Part shown: positions 57,088-64,000 of the stretch, in pieces
How the letters are laid out: every line of letters starts with the position of its first letter
Position numbering within the stretch: the stretch's first letter is position 1
Assembly (NCBI RefSeq): GCF_002265625.1
Contig: NZ_NOVE01000004.1
Coordinates: 1 to 64,000, forward strand
Origin: Prevotella sp. 885
Lineage (GTDB): Bacteria > Bacteroidota > Bacteroidia > Bacteroidales > Bacteroidaceae
Length of the DNA stretch: 64,000 bases
Direction: 5' to 3'
Translations under genes and position numbers: made by a program
Notes under the pieces: generated by a model
What the model was told of the DNA's origin: nothing
Database searches by the model: none
The model's input: only the letters and a program-made list of their open reading frames with translations

Positions 57088-57477
57088 ATGCAAATATTGT
57101 CCAAAGAGTAAAAACATGTTACAAAATAAAAAATGATTCTAGAGTTCAGGTTTGCTGTTTTTACGGTGTTCTGCTGTGCAGACAGCATCAACGCTTAACG
57201 ATAAAGCCTCTTTTACACTCTGATAGTGGCACTATCAGAGTGTAAAAGAGGCTTTATTGTATGACAACAGCGACTGTTTTGGGGTGTCAAAGAGGCTCTA
57301 TTGCAGAAAAAAGTAGGACTTTGCTGGTCTGATTTCATAACGTTTTGCTCAGAAGAGCGCATAACACGCTGTGTATAAACGCATTGCTTACAAACGCTCA
57401 AAACTCAAGAATTTCGCTCCAAAGATTTTGTTGTGCGCCGGACTCATAGTATTGAGCATCAGAAATGCAAATATTGT
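57088..57477 (+). repeat. 390-bp dispersed element, copy C
   Basis: A 390-bp copy bounded by ATGCAAATATTGT at 57088-57100 and 57465-57477. Its core is a perfect 28-bp inverted repeat (57201-57228 with 57230-57257) separated by one base. Where copies A and B read GCGCCAC in one arm and GTGGCGC in the other, this copy reads AAGCCTC and GAGGCTT, so both arms changed together. A TGCTGT-GCAG-ACAGCA stem lies just upstream. It ends 25 bases from the stop of the third AAA_14 ATPase. The rest of 57017-57502 is empty. Confidence 0.88.
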
Positions 57478-57502
57478 ATTCGGCAGAACCTCTCTGCTAT
57501 GT

Positions 57503-58792
57503 CTAAAAATACACAGAAGCAGCATATAATGGAATATTAGTCAACCAATCTTGTTTCCTATAATCAGACATCGAAAAGCGCACACCATGCAGTTGTGGAT
57601 GGTTGGTCACAAACGTTGAGAGAGACTTAGAACGCAGGTTCTCTTCTGCCTTCGCTTCGATTGGCACAATGTCGCATCCATGCTGAATTAAAAAGTCAAT
57701 CTCCAGCTTAGCGTTATTGCTATAATAGAAAACAGAGGTATCATTAGTAGCAACCAATTGACTCATAAGATAATTCTCAGTAAATGCACCTTTCGACTCT
57801 TCCATACCATTATCAGCAACCAATAGTTTTTCGGCAGGAATTTCGCTCATGGCTCCAAGCAAACCACAATCAAGCAGAAAAAGCTTGAAACTACTGATAT
57901 CCACATAAAATTTCAATGGCATTTTAGGCTCAGTCACCCTCTCTGCTTTATAAACCAATCCGGCATCCATTAGCCATTGTATAGCAGTTTCAAAATCTTT
58001 GGCTCTACCTCCCGGCTTAGCCACACCGTAAATAAACTTCTTGTTCTCTTTTACCAGTTGGGAAGGCATTGACTGCCAAACCATATTGATTCGATTGGCC
58101 TCTGAAGTAGGAACGTGCTTAGATATATCCTTCTGATATGTATAGAGAATATTCTTCTGTACCTCTCTTACCTTCAAAGAATCGTTAGTTTCTATAAAGG
58201 TTTTTACTGCTTCGGGCATACCTCCAACGAAATAATATTCTCGGAGCAGCTTGATGTATTCTGATCGAAGTAGTTTGATGGTATTCCAATCCTTGCTTTT
58301 CAGAATTTCAACCATTTGCTTCCTACCCTTTGCCAACATAAATTCATCAAATGTCATTGGGTATATATTGAGTATGTCAACTTTACCAACCGGGAAAGAT
58401 TCTCCCTGATGCATGGTTATACCCAATAAAGAGCCTGCCACTGCAACATGATACTGTGGGGCTTTCTCACAGAAATACTTAAGAGCAGTCAGACCTCTTC
58501 TCAATTCTTGTATCTCATCAAGAATAATAAGGGTTTTGCCTGGTATGATATTTTGGCGTGTAATAGCACCTATGGCAAGAAGAATACGCTGCATATCATA
58601 GTCTTGCAGGAATAGGTCTTTTGCCATATCATTGTCGTCACAATTTATGTAAGCTACATTCTCAAATTCTTGTTTGCCAAATTCAGTTAACATAAACGTC
58701 TTGCCAACCTGACGAGCACCAGACAAAACAAGAGGTTTACGATTCTCCTTGTTTTTCCATCGTTTTAATTGAGTAATGACGTTTCTATACAT
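57503..58792 (-). CDS. AAA_14/DUF4143 ATP-binding protein, paralogue 3
   Basis: A 429-residue member of the AAA_14/DUF4143 family, closer in layout to paralogue 2 than to paralogue 1. Walker A is GARQVGKT (residues 25-32), and Walker B is LIILDEIQELRRG near residue 95. The C-terminal domain keeps LEIDFLIQHGCDIVPIEAKAEEN, a PD-(D/E)XK-like core. The gene is more AT-rich and uses more Lys/Asn codons than most neighbours, which suggests transfer. Three repeats of 32-33 bp period lie over its promoter, and its stop is 25 bases from copy C of the dispersed element. No function is known for the family. Confidence 0.85.
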   Translation of the reverse strand: MYRNVITQLKRWKNKENRKPLVLSGARQVGKTFMLTEFGKQEFENVAYINCDDNDMAKDLFLQDYDMQRILLAIGAITRQNIIPGKTLIILDEIQELRRGLTALKYFCEKAPQYHVAVAGSLLGITMHQGESFPVGKVDILNIYPMTFDEFMLAKGRKQMVEILKSKDWNTIKLLRSEYIKLLREYYFVGGMPEAVKTFIETNDSLKVREVQKNILYTYQKDISKHVPTSEANRINMVWQSMPSQLVKENKKFIYGVAKPGGRAKDFETAIQWLMDAGLVYKAERVTEPKMPLKFYVDISSFKLFLLDCGLLGAMSEIPAEKLLVADNGMEESKGAFTENYLMSQLVATNDTSVFYYSNNAKLEIDFLIQHGCDIVPIEAKAEENLRSKSLSTFVTNHPQLHGVRFSMSDYRKQDWLTNIPLYAASVYF

Positions 58793-58821
58793 AATTCATT
58801 GAAATTGAGTGGTTTCTGTTG

Positions 58822-58853
58822 CAAAGGTACACTTTTCCTGCCGAACTTTCAAG
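58822..58853 (-). promoter_or_regulatory. Promoter of AAA_14 ATPase paralogue 3
   Basis: On the minus strand CTTG (58850-58853), a 20-base spacer and TACCTTTG (58822-58829) approximate the Bacteroidetes consensus. The gene-proximal repeat (58831-58849) fills the spacer. Confidence 0.6.
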
Positions 58854-58914
58854 AAAAACAACATTTTTCCGACCGAACTTTTGAGACAAATGTACACTTT
58901 TCCGACCGAACTTT
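58831..58914 (-). repeat. Three direct repeats, 32-33-bp period (array iv)
   Basis: Units of the type TTTTCCGACCGAACTTT occur at 58831-58849, 58863-58881 and 58896-58914, with starts 32 and 33 bp apart; the first has two changes. Read toward the gene, two of the units also carry a TAnnTTTG box just after the motif. The sequence is unrelated to arrays i-iii, but period and placement are the same. Confidence 0.9.
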
Positions 58915-58995
58915 GTGTTTTTCTGAAAATCATATCAATTGATACGAAGGCTCATATCAATTAAGGTGAATGTGTTTGTCAATTGAAAAGAAAGC

Positions 58996-59013
58996 GCACA
59001 CCAATTGGTGTGC
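58996..59013. repeat. Perfect 18-bp palindrome between ATPase 3 and ybeY
   Basis: GCACACCAATTGGTGTGC is fully self-complementary. A small hairpin GTAGGA-TTCC-TCCTAC follows near 59050-59065 and may terminate ybeY transcription. Nothing else is seen in 58915-59095 apart from two CATATCAATT units 22 bp apart. Confidence 0.6.
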
Positions 59014-59095
59014 AGAATCAAGACTAAAGAAATTGAGAGAAAAGGCAAACTGTAGGATTCCTCCTACGGTTAGCCATTTCTCCTACGAGCCATTG

Positions 59096-59512
59096 CTAAT
59101 CTTTAATCATCGCCAGCGCCTTGTTCTCCGCTGCCTCCATAATCTCGCGTTCGCCCGGTCCCTTGTCGTTGATGCCGCAGAGATGCAGGATGCCGTGGAT
59201 AATCACTCTTCTTAGTTCTTCGTCGTAAGTCTTGCCGAACTTCTCGGCGTTGGTGCGTACTGTATCGAGAGAGATGACGATGTCGCCACTTATTATTCCC
59301 GGTTCGTCGTAGTCGAAGGTGATGACGTCGGTGTAATAGTCGTGGCCGAGATACTCGTTGTTTACTTCCAGAATCTTCTCGTCGTCCACGAACATATATC
59401 CCACCTCACCCACTTTAAGGTTGTATGATGCGGCGACGGCGCGAATCCACGCTGTCGTCTCACGCTTCTTTATCTTTGGCATCTTCACGCCATCTACGTT
59501 GTATGTGATCAT
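59096..59512 (-). CDS. ybeY: Endoribonuclease YbeY (16S rRNA maturation)
   Basis: A 138-residue single-strand endoribonuclease for rRNA 3' maturation and quality control. The metal motif is HGILHLCGINDKG: the first two His ligands are present and the third position is Asp, a substitution I recall in Bacteroidetes members. The block LGHDYYTDVITFDY is the family signature. I start at 59512 (MITYNVDGVKMPKIKK); a longer frame reaches 59557 and would overlap coaD by 4 bases. It lies directly after coaD on the same strand. Confidence 0.93.
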   Translation of the reverse strand: MITYNVDGVKMPKIKKRETTAWIRAVAASYNLKVGEVGYMFVDDEKILEVNNEYLGHDYYTDVITFDYDEPGIISGDIVISLDTVRTNAEKFGKTYDEELRRVIIHGILHLCGINDKGPGEREIMEAAENKALAMIKD

Positions 59513-59553
59513 ATCTGTTCGGTATTGTATGTTTTCTCTTATGTTTTTTGTTC

Positions 59554-59994
59554 TCAAGGCAGAAACTCCGTGCAGTCCCTGCCATAGCTGGTCAGCTCCC
59601 TTACCACGGTGGACGAGATGCTGTCCATGCCCGGTTCGGCATACAGCAGGACGGTCTCCACGCCGGTCAGACGGCGGTTGATGTCAGCCTGCTCGCGCTC
59701 AAACTCGAAGTCGCGCACGGAGCGCACTCCCTTCACGATGAACTTGGCGCCGTGTCGCTCGGCGAAGTCTACGGTCAGCCCCGTGTAAGCCTCCACCGTC
59801 ACGCGGCTGTCGTCGGCATACAGACGGCTTATGGCAGCCACACGGTCCTCCGTGCTGGTCATATATCGCTTGCCGGCATTCACCCCGACACCTATCACAA
59901 GGCGGTCGAAGAGGGGCAGGGCACGCCTTACCACTGAGGCGTGACCGATGGTGAACGGGTCGAACGACCCAACGAATATTCCTGTTCTCTCCAT
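59554..59994 (-). CDS. coaD: Pantetheine-phosphate adenylyltransferase CoaD
   Basis: A 146-residue enzyme that joins ATP and 4'-phosphopantetheine to dephospho-CoA. The nucleotidyltransferase motif is GSFDPFTIGHASVV (TxGH), and the second motif is MDSISSTVVREL (the ISSTxVR signature). FIVKGVRSVRDFEFEREQADIN is the conserved central block. Length is slightly below the usual 155-165, a normal variation. It forms an operon with ybeY. Confidence 0.95.
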   Translation of the reverse strand: MERTGIFVGSFDPFTIGHASVVRRALPLFDRLVIGVGVNAGKRYMTSTEDRVAAISRLYADDSRVTVEAYTGLTVDFAERHGAKFIVKGVRSVRDFEFEREQADINRRLTGVETVLLYAEPGMDSISSTVVRELTSYGRDCTEFLP

Positions 59995-60027
59995 ATTGTT
60001 CGAATATATGCAAAAGTAATACTTTTA

Positions 60028-60059
60028 TTTGAGTTATTACAAAATAATAGGTAAATTTG
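60028..60059 (+). promoter_or_regulatory. Promoter of the SpmAB gene
   Basis: TTTG (60028-60031), 20 bases, TAAATTTG (60052-60059) match the full Bacteroidetes consensus. The start codon is at 60091. Confidence 0.75.
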
Positions 60060-60090
60060 CATTCATTATAAATATCAAAACATCCAATTT

Positions 60091-61323
60091 ATGGTTCTAA
60101 ACTACATCTGGATAGCCTTCTTCCTCGTTGCTTTTGTCATCGCCTTGGTGCGACTGATATTCATGGGCGACACGGAGGTTTTTCCGGCTATAATGAACTC
60201 CACGTTCGACACGTCGAAGACGGCTTTCGAGATTTCGCTCGGTCTGACCGGTGTCCTCTCGTTGTGGCTCGGCATTATGAAGATAGGCGAGAAGGGTGGG
60301 GTGGTGAACGTCGTGGCGCGTGTGCTGTCGCCCGTTTTCACCCGTCTGTTCCCCGATATTCCCAAGGGTCATCCCGTTACGGGCAGCATCTTCATGAACG
60401 TAGCCGCCAACATGCTCGGACTGGACAATGCTGCCACGCCGCTCGGACTGAAGGCGATGGAGCAGCTGCAGGAGCTTAACCCCAAGAAAGACACCGCCAC
60501 CAATCCGATGATCATGTTCCTCGTGCTCAACACATCGGGACTTACCCTCATACCGGTCTCCATAATGGTTTATCGTGCGCAGATGGGAGCAGCACAGCCC
60601 ACGGACATCTTCGTGCCCATCCTGCTTGCCACCTTCTTCTCCACGTTGGCTGGCATCATCGTCACCTCGCTCTATCAGCGCATCAATCTCATCAACCGCA
60701 CCATGCTCCTCACGCTCGGCGGAATGTGCGCAGTGGTGGCTGCCATCATCTGGGGCTTCTCGCAGATGGACAAGTCGCAGATGAACGTCGTGAGCACCAG
60801 CGTGGCTAACATCCTGCTGATGACCATCATCGTGGTGTTCATTCTTGCCGGAATGCGCCACCGCGTCAACGTATATGACGCTTTCATCGAAGGTGCGAAG
60901 GACGGATTCACCACCGCCGTGCGCATCATCCCCTACCTCGTAGCCATCCTTGTGGGCATCGGCGTGTTCCGTGCGTCGGGTGCCATGGACATGCTCATTG
61001 ACGGCATCAAGTGGATTGTCGCCACGCTCGGCGGCAATACTGACTTCGTGGGTGCGCTGCCGACAGCTCTTATGAAGCCTCTCTCAGGAAGCGGTGCCCG
61101 CGGAATGATGGTGGACGCCATGACCACATACGGTGCCGACTCATTTGTGGGACGTCTCTCCTGCATTTTCCAAGGCTCCACCGACACCACCTTCTACATC
61201 CTCGCCGTCTACTTCGGCAGCGTAGGCGTTCGCTACACCCGTCACGCCGTGGCATGCGGTCTGCTGGCAGACCTTGCAGGAGTGGTGGCAGCCATCGCAA
61301 TCTGCTATATGTTCTTCGGATAG
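60091..61323 (+). CDS. Nucleoside-recognition (SpmA-SpmB fusion) membrane protein
   Basis: A 410-residue inner-membrane protein that fuses the spore-maturation proteins A and B, each a Gate domain. The first half contains SIFMNVAANMLGLDNAATPLGLKAMEQLQ and MFLVLNTSGLTLIPVSIMVYRAQMGA. The second half contains RIIPYLVAILVGIGVFRASGAMDML and MKPLSGSGARGMMVDAM, with FQGSTDTTFYILAVYFGSVG. The organism does not sporulate, so the role is transport or envelope-related but undefined. A consensus promoter precedes it, and a flippase gene follows after 21 bases. Confidence 0.9.
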   Translation: MVLNYIWIAFFLVAFVIALVRLIFMGDTEVFPAIMNSTFDTSKTAFEISLGLTGVLSLWLGIMKIGEKGGVVNVVARVLSPVFTRLFPDIPKGHPVTGSIFMNVAANMLGLDNAATPLGLKAMEQLQELNPKKDTATNPMIMFLVLNTSGLTLIPVSIMVYRAQMGAAQPTDIFVPILLATFFSTLAGIIVTSLYQRINLINRTMLLTLGGMCAVVAAIIWGFSQMDKSQMNVVSTSVANILLMTIIVVFILAGMRHRVNVYDAFIEGAKDGFTTAVRIIPYLVAILVGIGVFRASGAMDMLIDGIKWIVATLGGNTDFVGALPTALMKPLSGSGARGMMVDAMTTYGADSFVGRLSCIFQGSTDTTFYILAVYFGSVGVRYTRHAVACGLLADLAGVVAAIAICYMFFG

Positions 61324-61344
61324 ACAATAAACAAAACAAAATAT

Positions 61345-62835
61345 ATGGCAAATCTCAAATCACTTGCTAAGGACACCGCCATTTACGGTCTTAGCAGCAT
61401 TGCGGGTCGCTTCATCAACTACCTGCTTGTGCCCATTCAGACAACAGCCTTTGCCGCAGCGGGCGGACAGTACGGCGTCGTCACCAACATCTACGCCTAT
61501 ACGGCGCTCCTCCTTGTCGTCCTCACTTACGGCATGGAGACCACCTTCTTCCGCTATGTCAATAAGACGGAGGAGAACCCTCAGACTGTCTATTCCACGG
61601 TGCTCATGTCTGTCGGAGCCACAGCTGTGCTCTTCATAGCGCTGGTCTTCGCTTTCCTGCCCCAGATAGCCACGTTCATGAAATATCCTGACCATCAGTC
61701 ATGGGTGGCGGTGATGTTTGTCTGCGTTGCCATTGACGCATTCAAGTGCATTCCCTTCGCTTATCTGCGTTATCAGAAGAAGGCGCTCAAGTTCGCTGTC
61801 CTGCAGCTTATCAACATCATCCTCAACATCGTCCTCAACCTGCTCTACCTCCTGGTATTGCCAGCTCTTCGCCTCAATCCCTTCGGACTCTACGACGAGC
61901 ACTTCACCGTGGACGTGGGTATGGTGTTCTATATAAACCTCGTCTGCACCGCCGTGGTTCTTGCATGCTTCTGGAAGGAGCTGACCGGATTTCGCTGGCG
62001 CTTCGACGTTAAGTTGTGGCGCCGCATGCTCCGTTATGCCTGGCCGCTCCTCGTGCTTGGCATCGCCGGCATCCTTAACCAGACTCTCGATAAGATTATC
62101 TTCCCCTACCTCTATGAAGGAACGGACGAGAAGACACAGCTCGGCATCTATGGCGCTGCCACAAAGATAGCCATGATTATGGCTATGATTACGCAGGCGT
62201 TCCGCTATGCCTACGAGCCTTTCGTCTTCGGCAAGTCGAAAGACAAGGACAACCGCGAGACTTACGCCAAGGCCATGAAGTTCTTCATCATCTTCACTCT
62301 CCTTGCCTTCCTCGTGGTCATCGCTTACCTCGACGTGCTGCGCTACATCATCCCCAACGAGAGCTACTGGCCCGGTCTGCGTGTCGTGCCTATCGTCATG
62401 GCAGCCGAGATAATGATGGGCATCTACTTCAACCTCTCGTTCTGGTATAAGCTCATCGACAAGACCATCTACGGTGCATGGTTCTCCGCAGCCGGCTGCG
62501 TGGTGCTCGTCGCCGTCAACGTCATCTTCGTTCCGCGTTACAGCTACATGGCTTGCGCATGGGGCGGCGTGGCTGGCTACGGCACGGCAATGGTGCTGTC
62601 ATATCTCGTAGGTCAGAAGAAGTATCCCATCGCTTATCCGCTCAAGTCGATAGGCGTGTACGTGGCTATAGCAGTCCTCTTCTATTTCTGCATGAACTAC
62701 TCCAACGGTCACCTGCCCAAGCTCTTCGCCCTCGCCGTAAACACTATACTGGTGCTGGCGTTCGTGGCACACATCGTCTATCACGACCTGCCGCTGAAGA
62801 GTCTGCCCGTAGTGGGAAAGTATTTCAGAAAGTAG
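61345..62835 (+). CDS. Polysaccharide flippase (MOP/Wzx-like)
   Basis: A 496-residue membrane protein with 12-14 predicted helices, of the multidrug/oligosaccharide-lipid/polysaccharide exporter superfamily. The N-terminus (MANLKSLAKDTAIYGLSSIAGRFINYLLVPIQTTAF) is typical of Bacteroidetes polysaccharide biosynthesis flippases, and WPLLVLGIAGILNQTLDKIIFPYL is the conserved mid-protein helix. It would flip a lipid-linked saccharide across the inner membrane. No glycosyltransferases are adjacent, so the substrate is unknown. It is 21 bases after the SpmAB gene. Confidence 0.87.
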   Translation: MANLKSLAKDTAIYGLSSIAGRFINYLLVPIQTTAFAAAGGQYGVVTNIYAYTALLLVVLTYGMETTFFRYVNKTEENPQTVYSTVLMSVGATAVLFIALVFAFLPQIATFMKYPDHQSWVAVMFVCVAIDAFKCIPFAYLRYQKKALKFAVLQLINIILNIVLNLLYLLVLPALRLNPFGLYDEHFTVDVGMVFYINLVCTAVVLACFWKELTGFRWRFDVKLWRRMLRYAWPLLVLGIAGILNQTLDKIIFPYLYEGTDEKTQLGIYGAATKIAMIMAMITQAFRYAYEPFVFGKSKDKDNRETYAKAMKFFIIFTLLAFLVVIAYLDVLRYIIPNESYWPGLRVVPIVMAAEIMMGIYFNLSFWYKLIDKTIYGAWFSAAGCVVLVAVNVIFVPRYSYMACAWGGVAGYGTAMVLSYLVGQKKYPIAYPLKSIGVYVAIAVLFYFCMNYSNGHLPKLFALAVNTILVLAFVAHIVYHDLPLKSLPVVGKYFRK

Positions 62836-62912
62836 ACGTATATACATTATCTATATAATATCGCGAAACATATAAATCAATAAATACCAACAACAAACCA
62901 AATCAAGATTAC

Positions 62913-64000
62913 ATGAAAAAGAAAAACCTCCTTATGGCTGCAGCCCTTATGCTCTCCTCGGCTGCCGCTCATGCCGACGAAGGCATGTGGACGCTCTACA
63001 ACCTGCCGCAGGCGGTGTATGAGCAGATGAAGAGCTACGGCTTCTCGCCCTCTTACGACCAGCTCTACAAGAGCGATGACGCCATCAAGAATGCTGTCGT
63101 AAACTTCTCTGGCTTCTGCTCAGGCGTAGTGGTATCGCCCGACGGTCTGGTGTTCACCAACCACCACTGCGGCTTCGAGGCCATCCGTGCCAACTCAACA
63201 GTGGAGCACGACTACATGCTCAATGGTTTCTATGCCAAGTCGTTCGAGGAGGAACTCCCCAGCAAGAACATGTTTGTGAGCTTCATGGTGGACCAGCAGG
63301 ACATCACTCCCGAACTGGAGAAGCGTGGCATCAACTCAATGGACCGCAAGGAGCGCGAGAAGCTTCTCAACGACGTGGAGAACGAGATGATTAAGGCTGT
63401 ACACGCAAAGGACCCGAGTCTTGAACTCGAAATCAAGCCCTTCTATGAGGGCAATAAGTATTACGCCACCACATACCGCGTATTCCGCGACCTCCGTCTT
63501 GTCTTCACCGTACCTAAGTCGATGGGTAAGTTTGGCGGCGAGACCGACAACTGGATGTGGCCGCGCCAGACCTGCGACTACTCTGTATTCCGTATCTACG
63601 CCGACCCCAACACCAACGGTCCGGCTGCATACAACAAGCAGAACGTGCCCTACCACCCGAAGCATTGGGCTCAGGTGTCGATGGACGGATATAAGGAAGG
63701 CGACTTCGCTATGACCATCGGTTATCCTGGCAGCACGGAGCGCTATCTCTCAAGCTACGGCATCCGCGAGATGCGTGACGCCGAGAACGCTCCCCGCGCT
63801 CAGATACGCGGCGTGAAGCAGGAGGTGATGATCAAGCACATGCGTGCCGACGAGGGTGTACGTATCAAGTATGACTCGAAGTACGCTCAGAGCTCCAACT
63901 ACTGGAAGAACTCACTGGGTATGAACAAGTGTATCGATTCTGTGGGCATCGTTCGCCAGAAGGCTGACTTCGAGGACCGCATCGAGGAATTCCAGAAGTG
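62913..64000 (+). CDS. S46 family dipeptidyl peptidase (DPP7/DPP11-like), partial
   Basis: Exported serine peptidase that removes dipeptides from peptide N-termini in the periplasm, giving asaccharolytic or protein-using Bacteroidetes their main amino-acid supply. The frame opens at 62913 with signal peptide MKKKNLLMAAALMLSSAAAHA and is open to the window edge (about 362 codons). The catalytic His lies in GLVFTNHHCGFEAIR and the Asp in FGGETDNWMWPRQTCDYSVFR; the Ser motif would fall beyond the window. The specificity residues are also outside, so DPP7 and DPP11 cannot be separated. It begins 77 bases after the flippase gene. Confidence 0.93.
   Translation, partial: MKKKNLLMAAALMLSSAAAHADEGMWTLYNLPQAVYEQMKSYGFSPSYDQLYKSDDAIKNAVVNFSGFCSGVVVSPDGLVFTNHHCGFEAIRANSTVEHDYMLNGFYAKSFEEELPSKNMFVSFMVDQQDITPELEKRGINSMDRKEREKLLNDVENEMIKAVHAKDPSLELEIKPFYEGNKYYATTYRVFRDLRLVFTVPKSMGKFGGETDNWMWPRQTCDYSVFRIYADPNTNGPAAYNKQNVPYHPKHWAQVSMDGYKEGDFAMTIGYPGSTERYLSSYGIREMRDAENAPRAQIRGVKQEVMIKHMRADEGVRIKYDSKYAQSSNYWKNSLGMNKCIDSVGIVRQKADFEDRIEEFQK

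Overview
This window looks like chromosomal DNA of a Prevotella-like member of the Bacteroidales. The evidence is the promoter style (TAnnTTTG at -7, often with TTTG about 20 bases upstream), weak ribosome binding sites, and families typical of the group: an S46 dipeptidyl peptidase, DUF2851, DUF3332, a PCMD-domain protein, a calycin-like surface protein, a SpmA-SpmB fusion, AAA_14/DUF4143 ATPases and Rpn-type nucleases. Base composition is moderate and most genes have the regular codon use of a core genome. The AAA_14/DUF4143 gene at 57503-58792 and the left edge are visibly more AT-rich.

Layout. 1-0.9 kb: the N-terminal part of an ISAon1-like transposase (minus) lies against a 5'-truncated Fic gene. 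1.1-6.6 kb: a three-gene heavy-metal RND efflux operon. 6.6-9.8 kb: two convergent AAA_14/DUF4143 ATPase genes separated by a 390-bp repeat. 10-13.4 kb: a large secreted calycin/GEVED protein. 13.5-14.4 kb: a small heat-shock gene with a sigma-54-type promoter and three evenly spaced upstream dyads. 14.4-19.2 kb: a purine/pyrimidine permease, an Rpn nuclease and an NfeD-flotillin pair. 19.2-25.2 kb (minus): beta-galactosidase, a RhuM-Doc fusion and YifB. 25.4-28.2 kb: DUF4160-DUF2442-ruvB-DUF2851. 28.4-35.9 kb: DUF3332, a second Rpn nuclease, a very large secreted protein and an M16 peptidase. 36-40.2 kb: a PCMD, outer-membrane barrel and phosphoethanolamine transferase operon. 40.7-48.4 kb: MNT nucleotidyltransferase, flavodiiron protein, two PfkB kinases, a DEAD-box helicase, a lipoprotein, and SRPBCC plus pyrE. 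48.5-57 kb: an RluA-type synthase, tRNA-Arg(CCT), a frameshifted dsbD, an L-cysteine desulfidase-like protein and an outer-membrane receptor-like barrel. 57-64 kb: a third AAA_14 ATPase, ybeY-coaD, SpmAB, a flippase, and the start of an S46 peptidase that runs off the window.

The most unusual signal is a recurring architecture. All three AAA_14/DUF4143 ATPase genes have tandem DNA repeats at their promoters with a 32-33 bp period (three helical turns). The repeat sequence differs at each gene, and the gene-proximal copy touches the -33 element each time. A fourth array with an exact 33-bp period stands without an ATPase at 46393-46509. All three ATPase genes also end inside, or within 25 bp of, copies of a dispersed element of about 390 bp. 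That element is bounded by ATGCAAATATTGT direct repeats and contains a long hairpin whose two arms change together between copies. I propose this as a candidate undescribed system: ATPases with private iterated DNA sites and an associated structured repeat. Its function is unknown.
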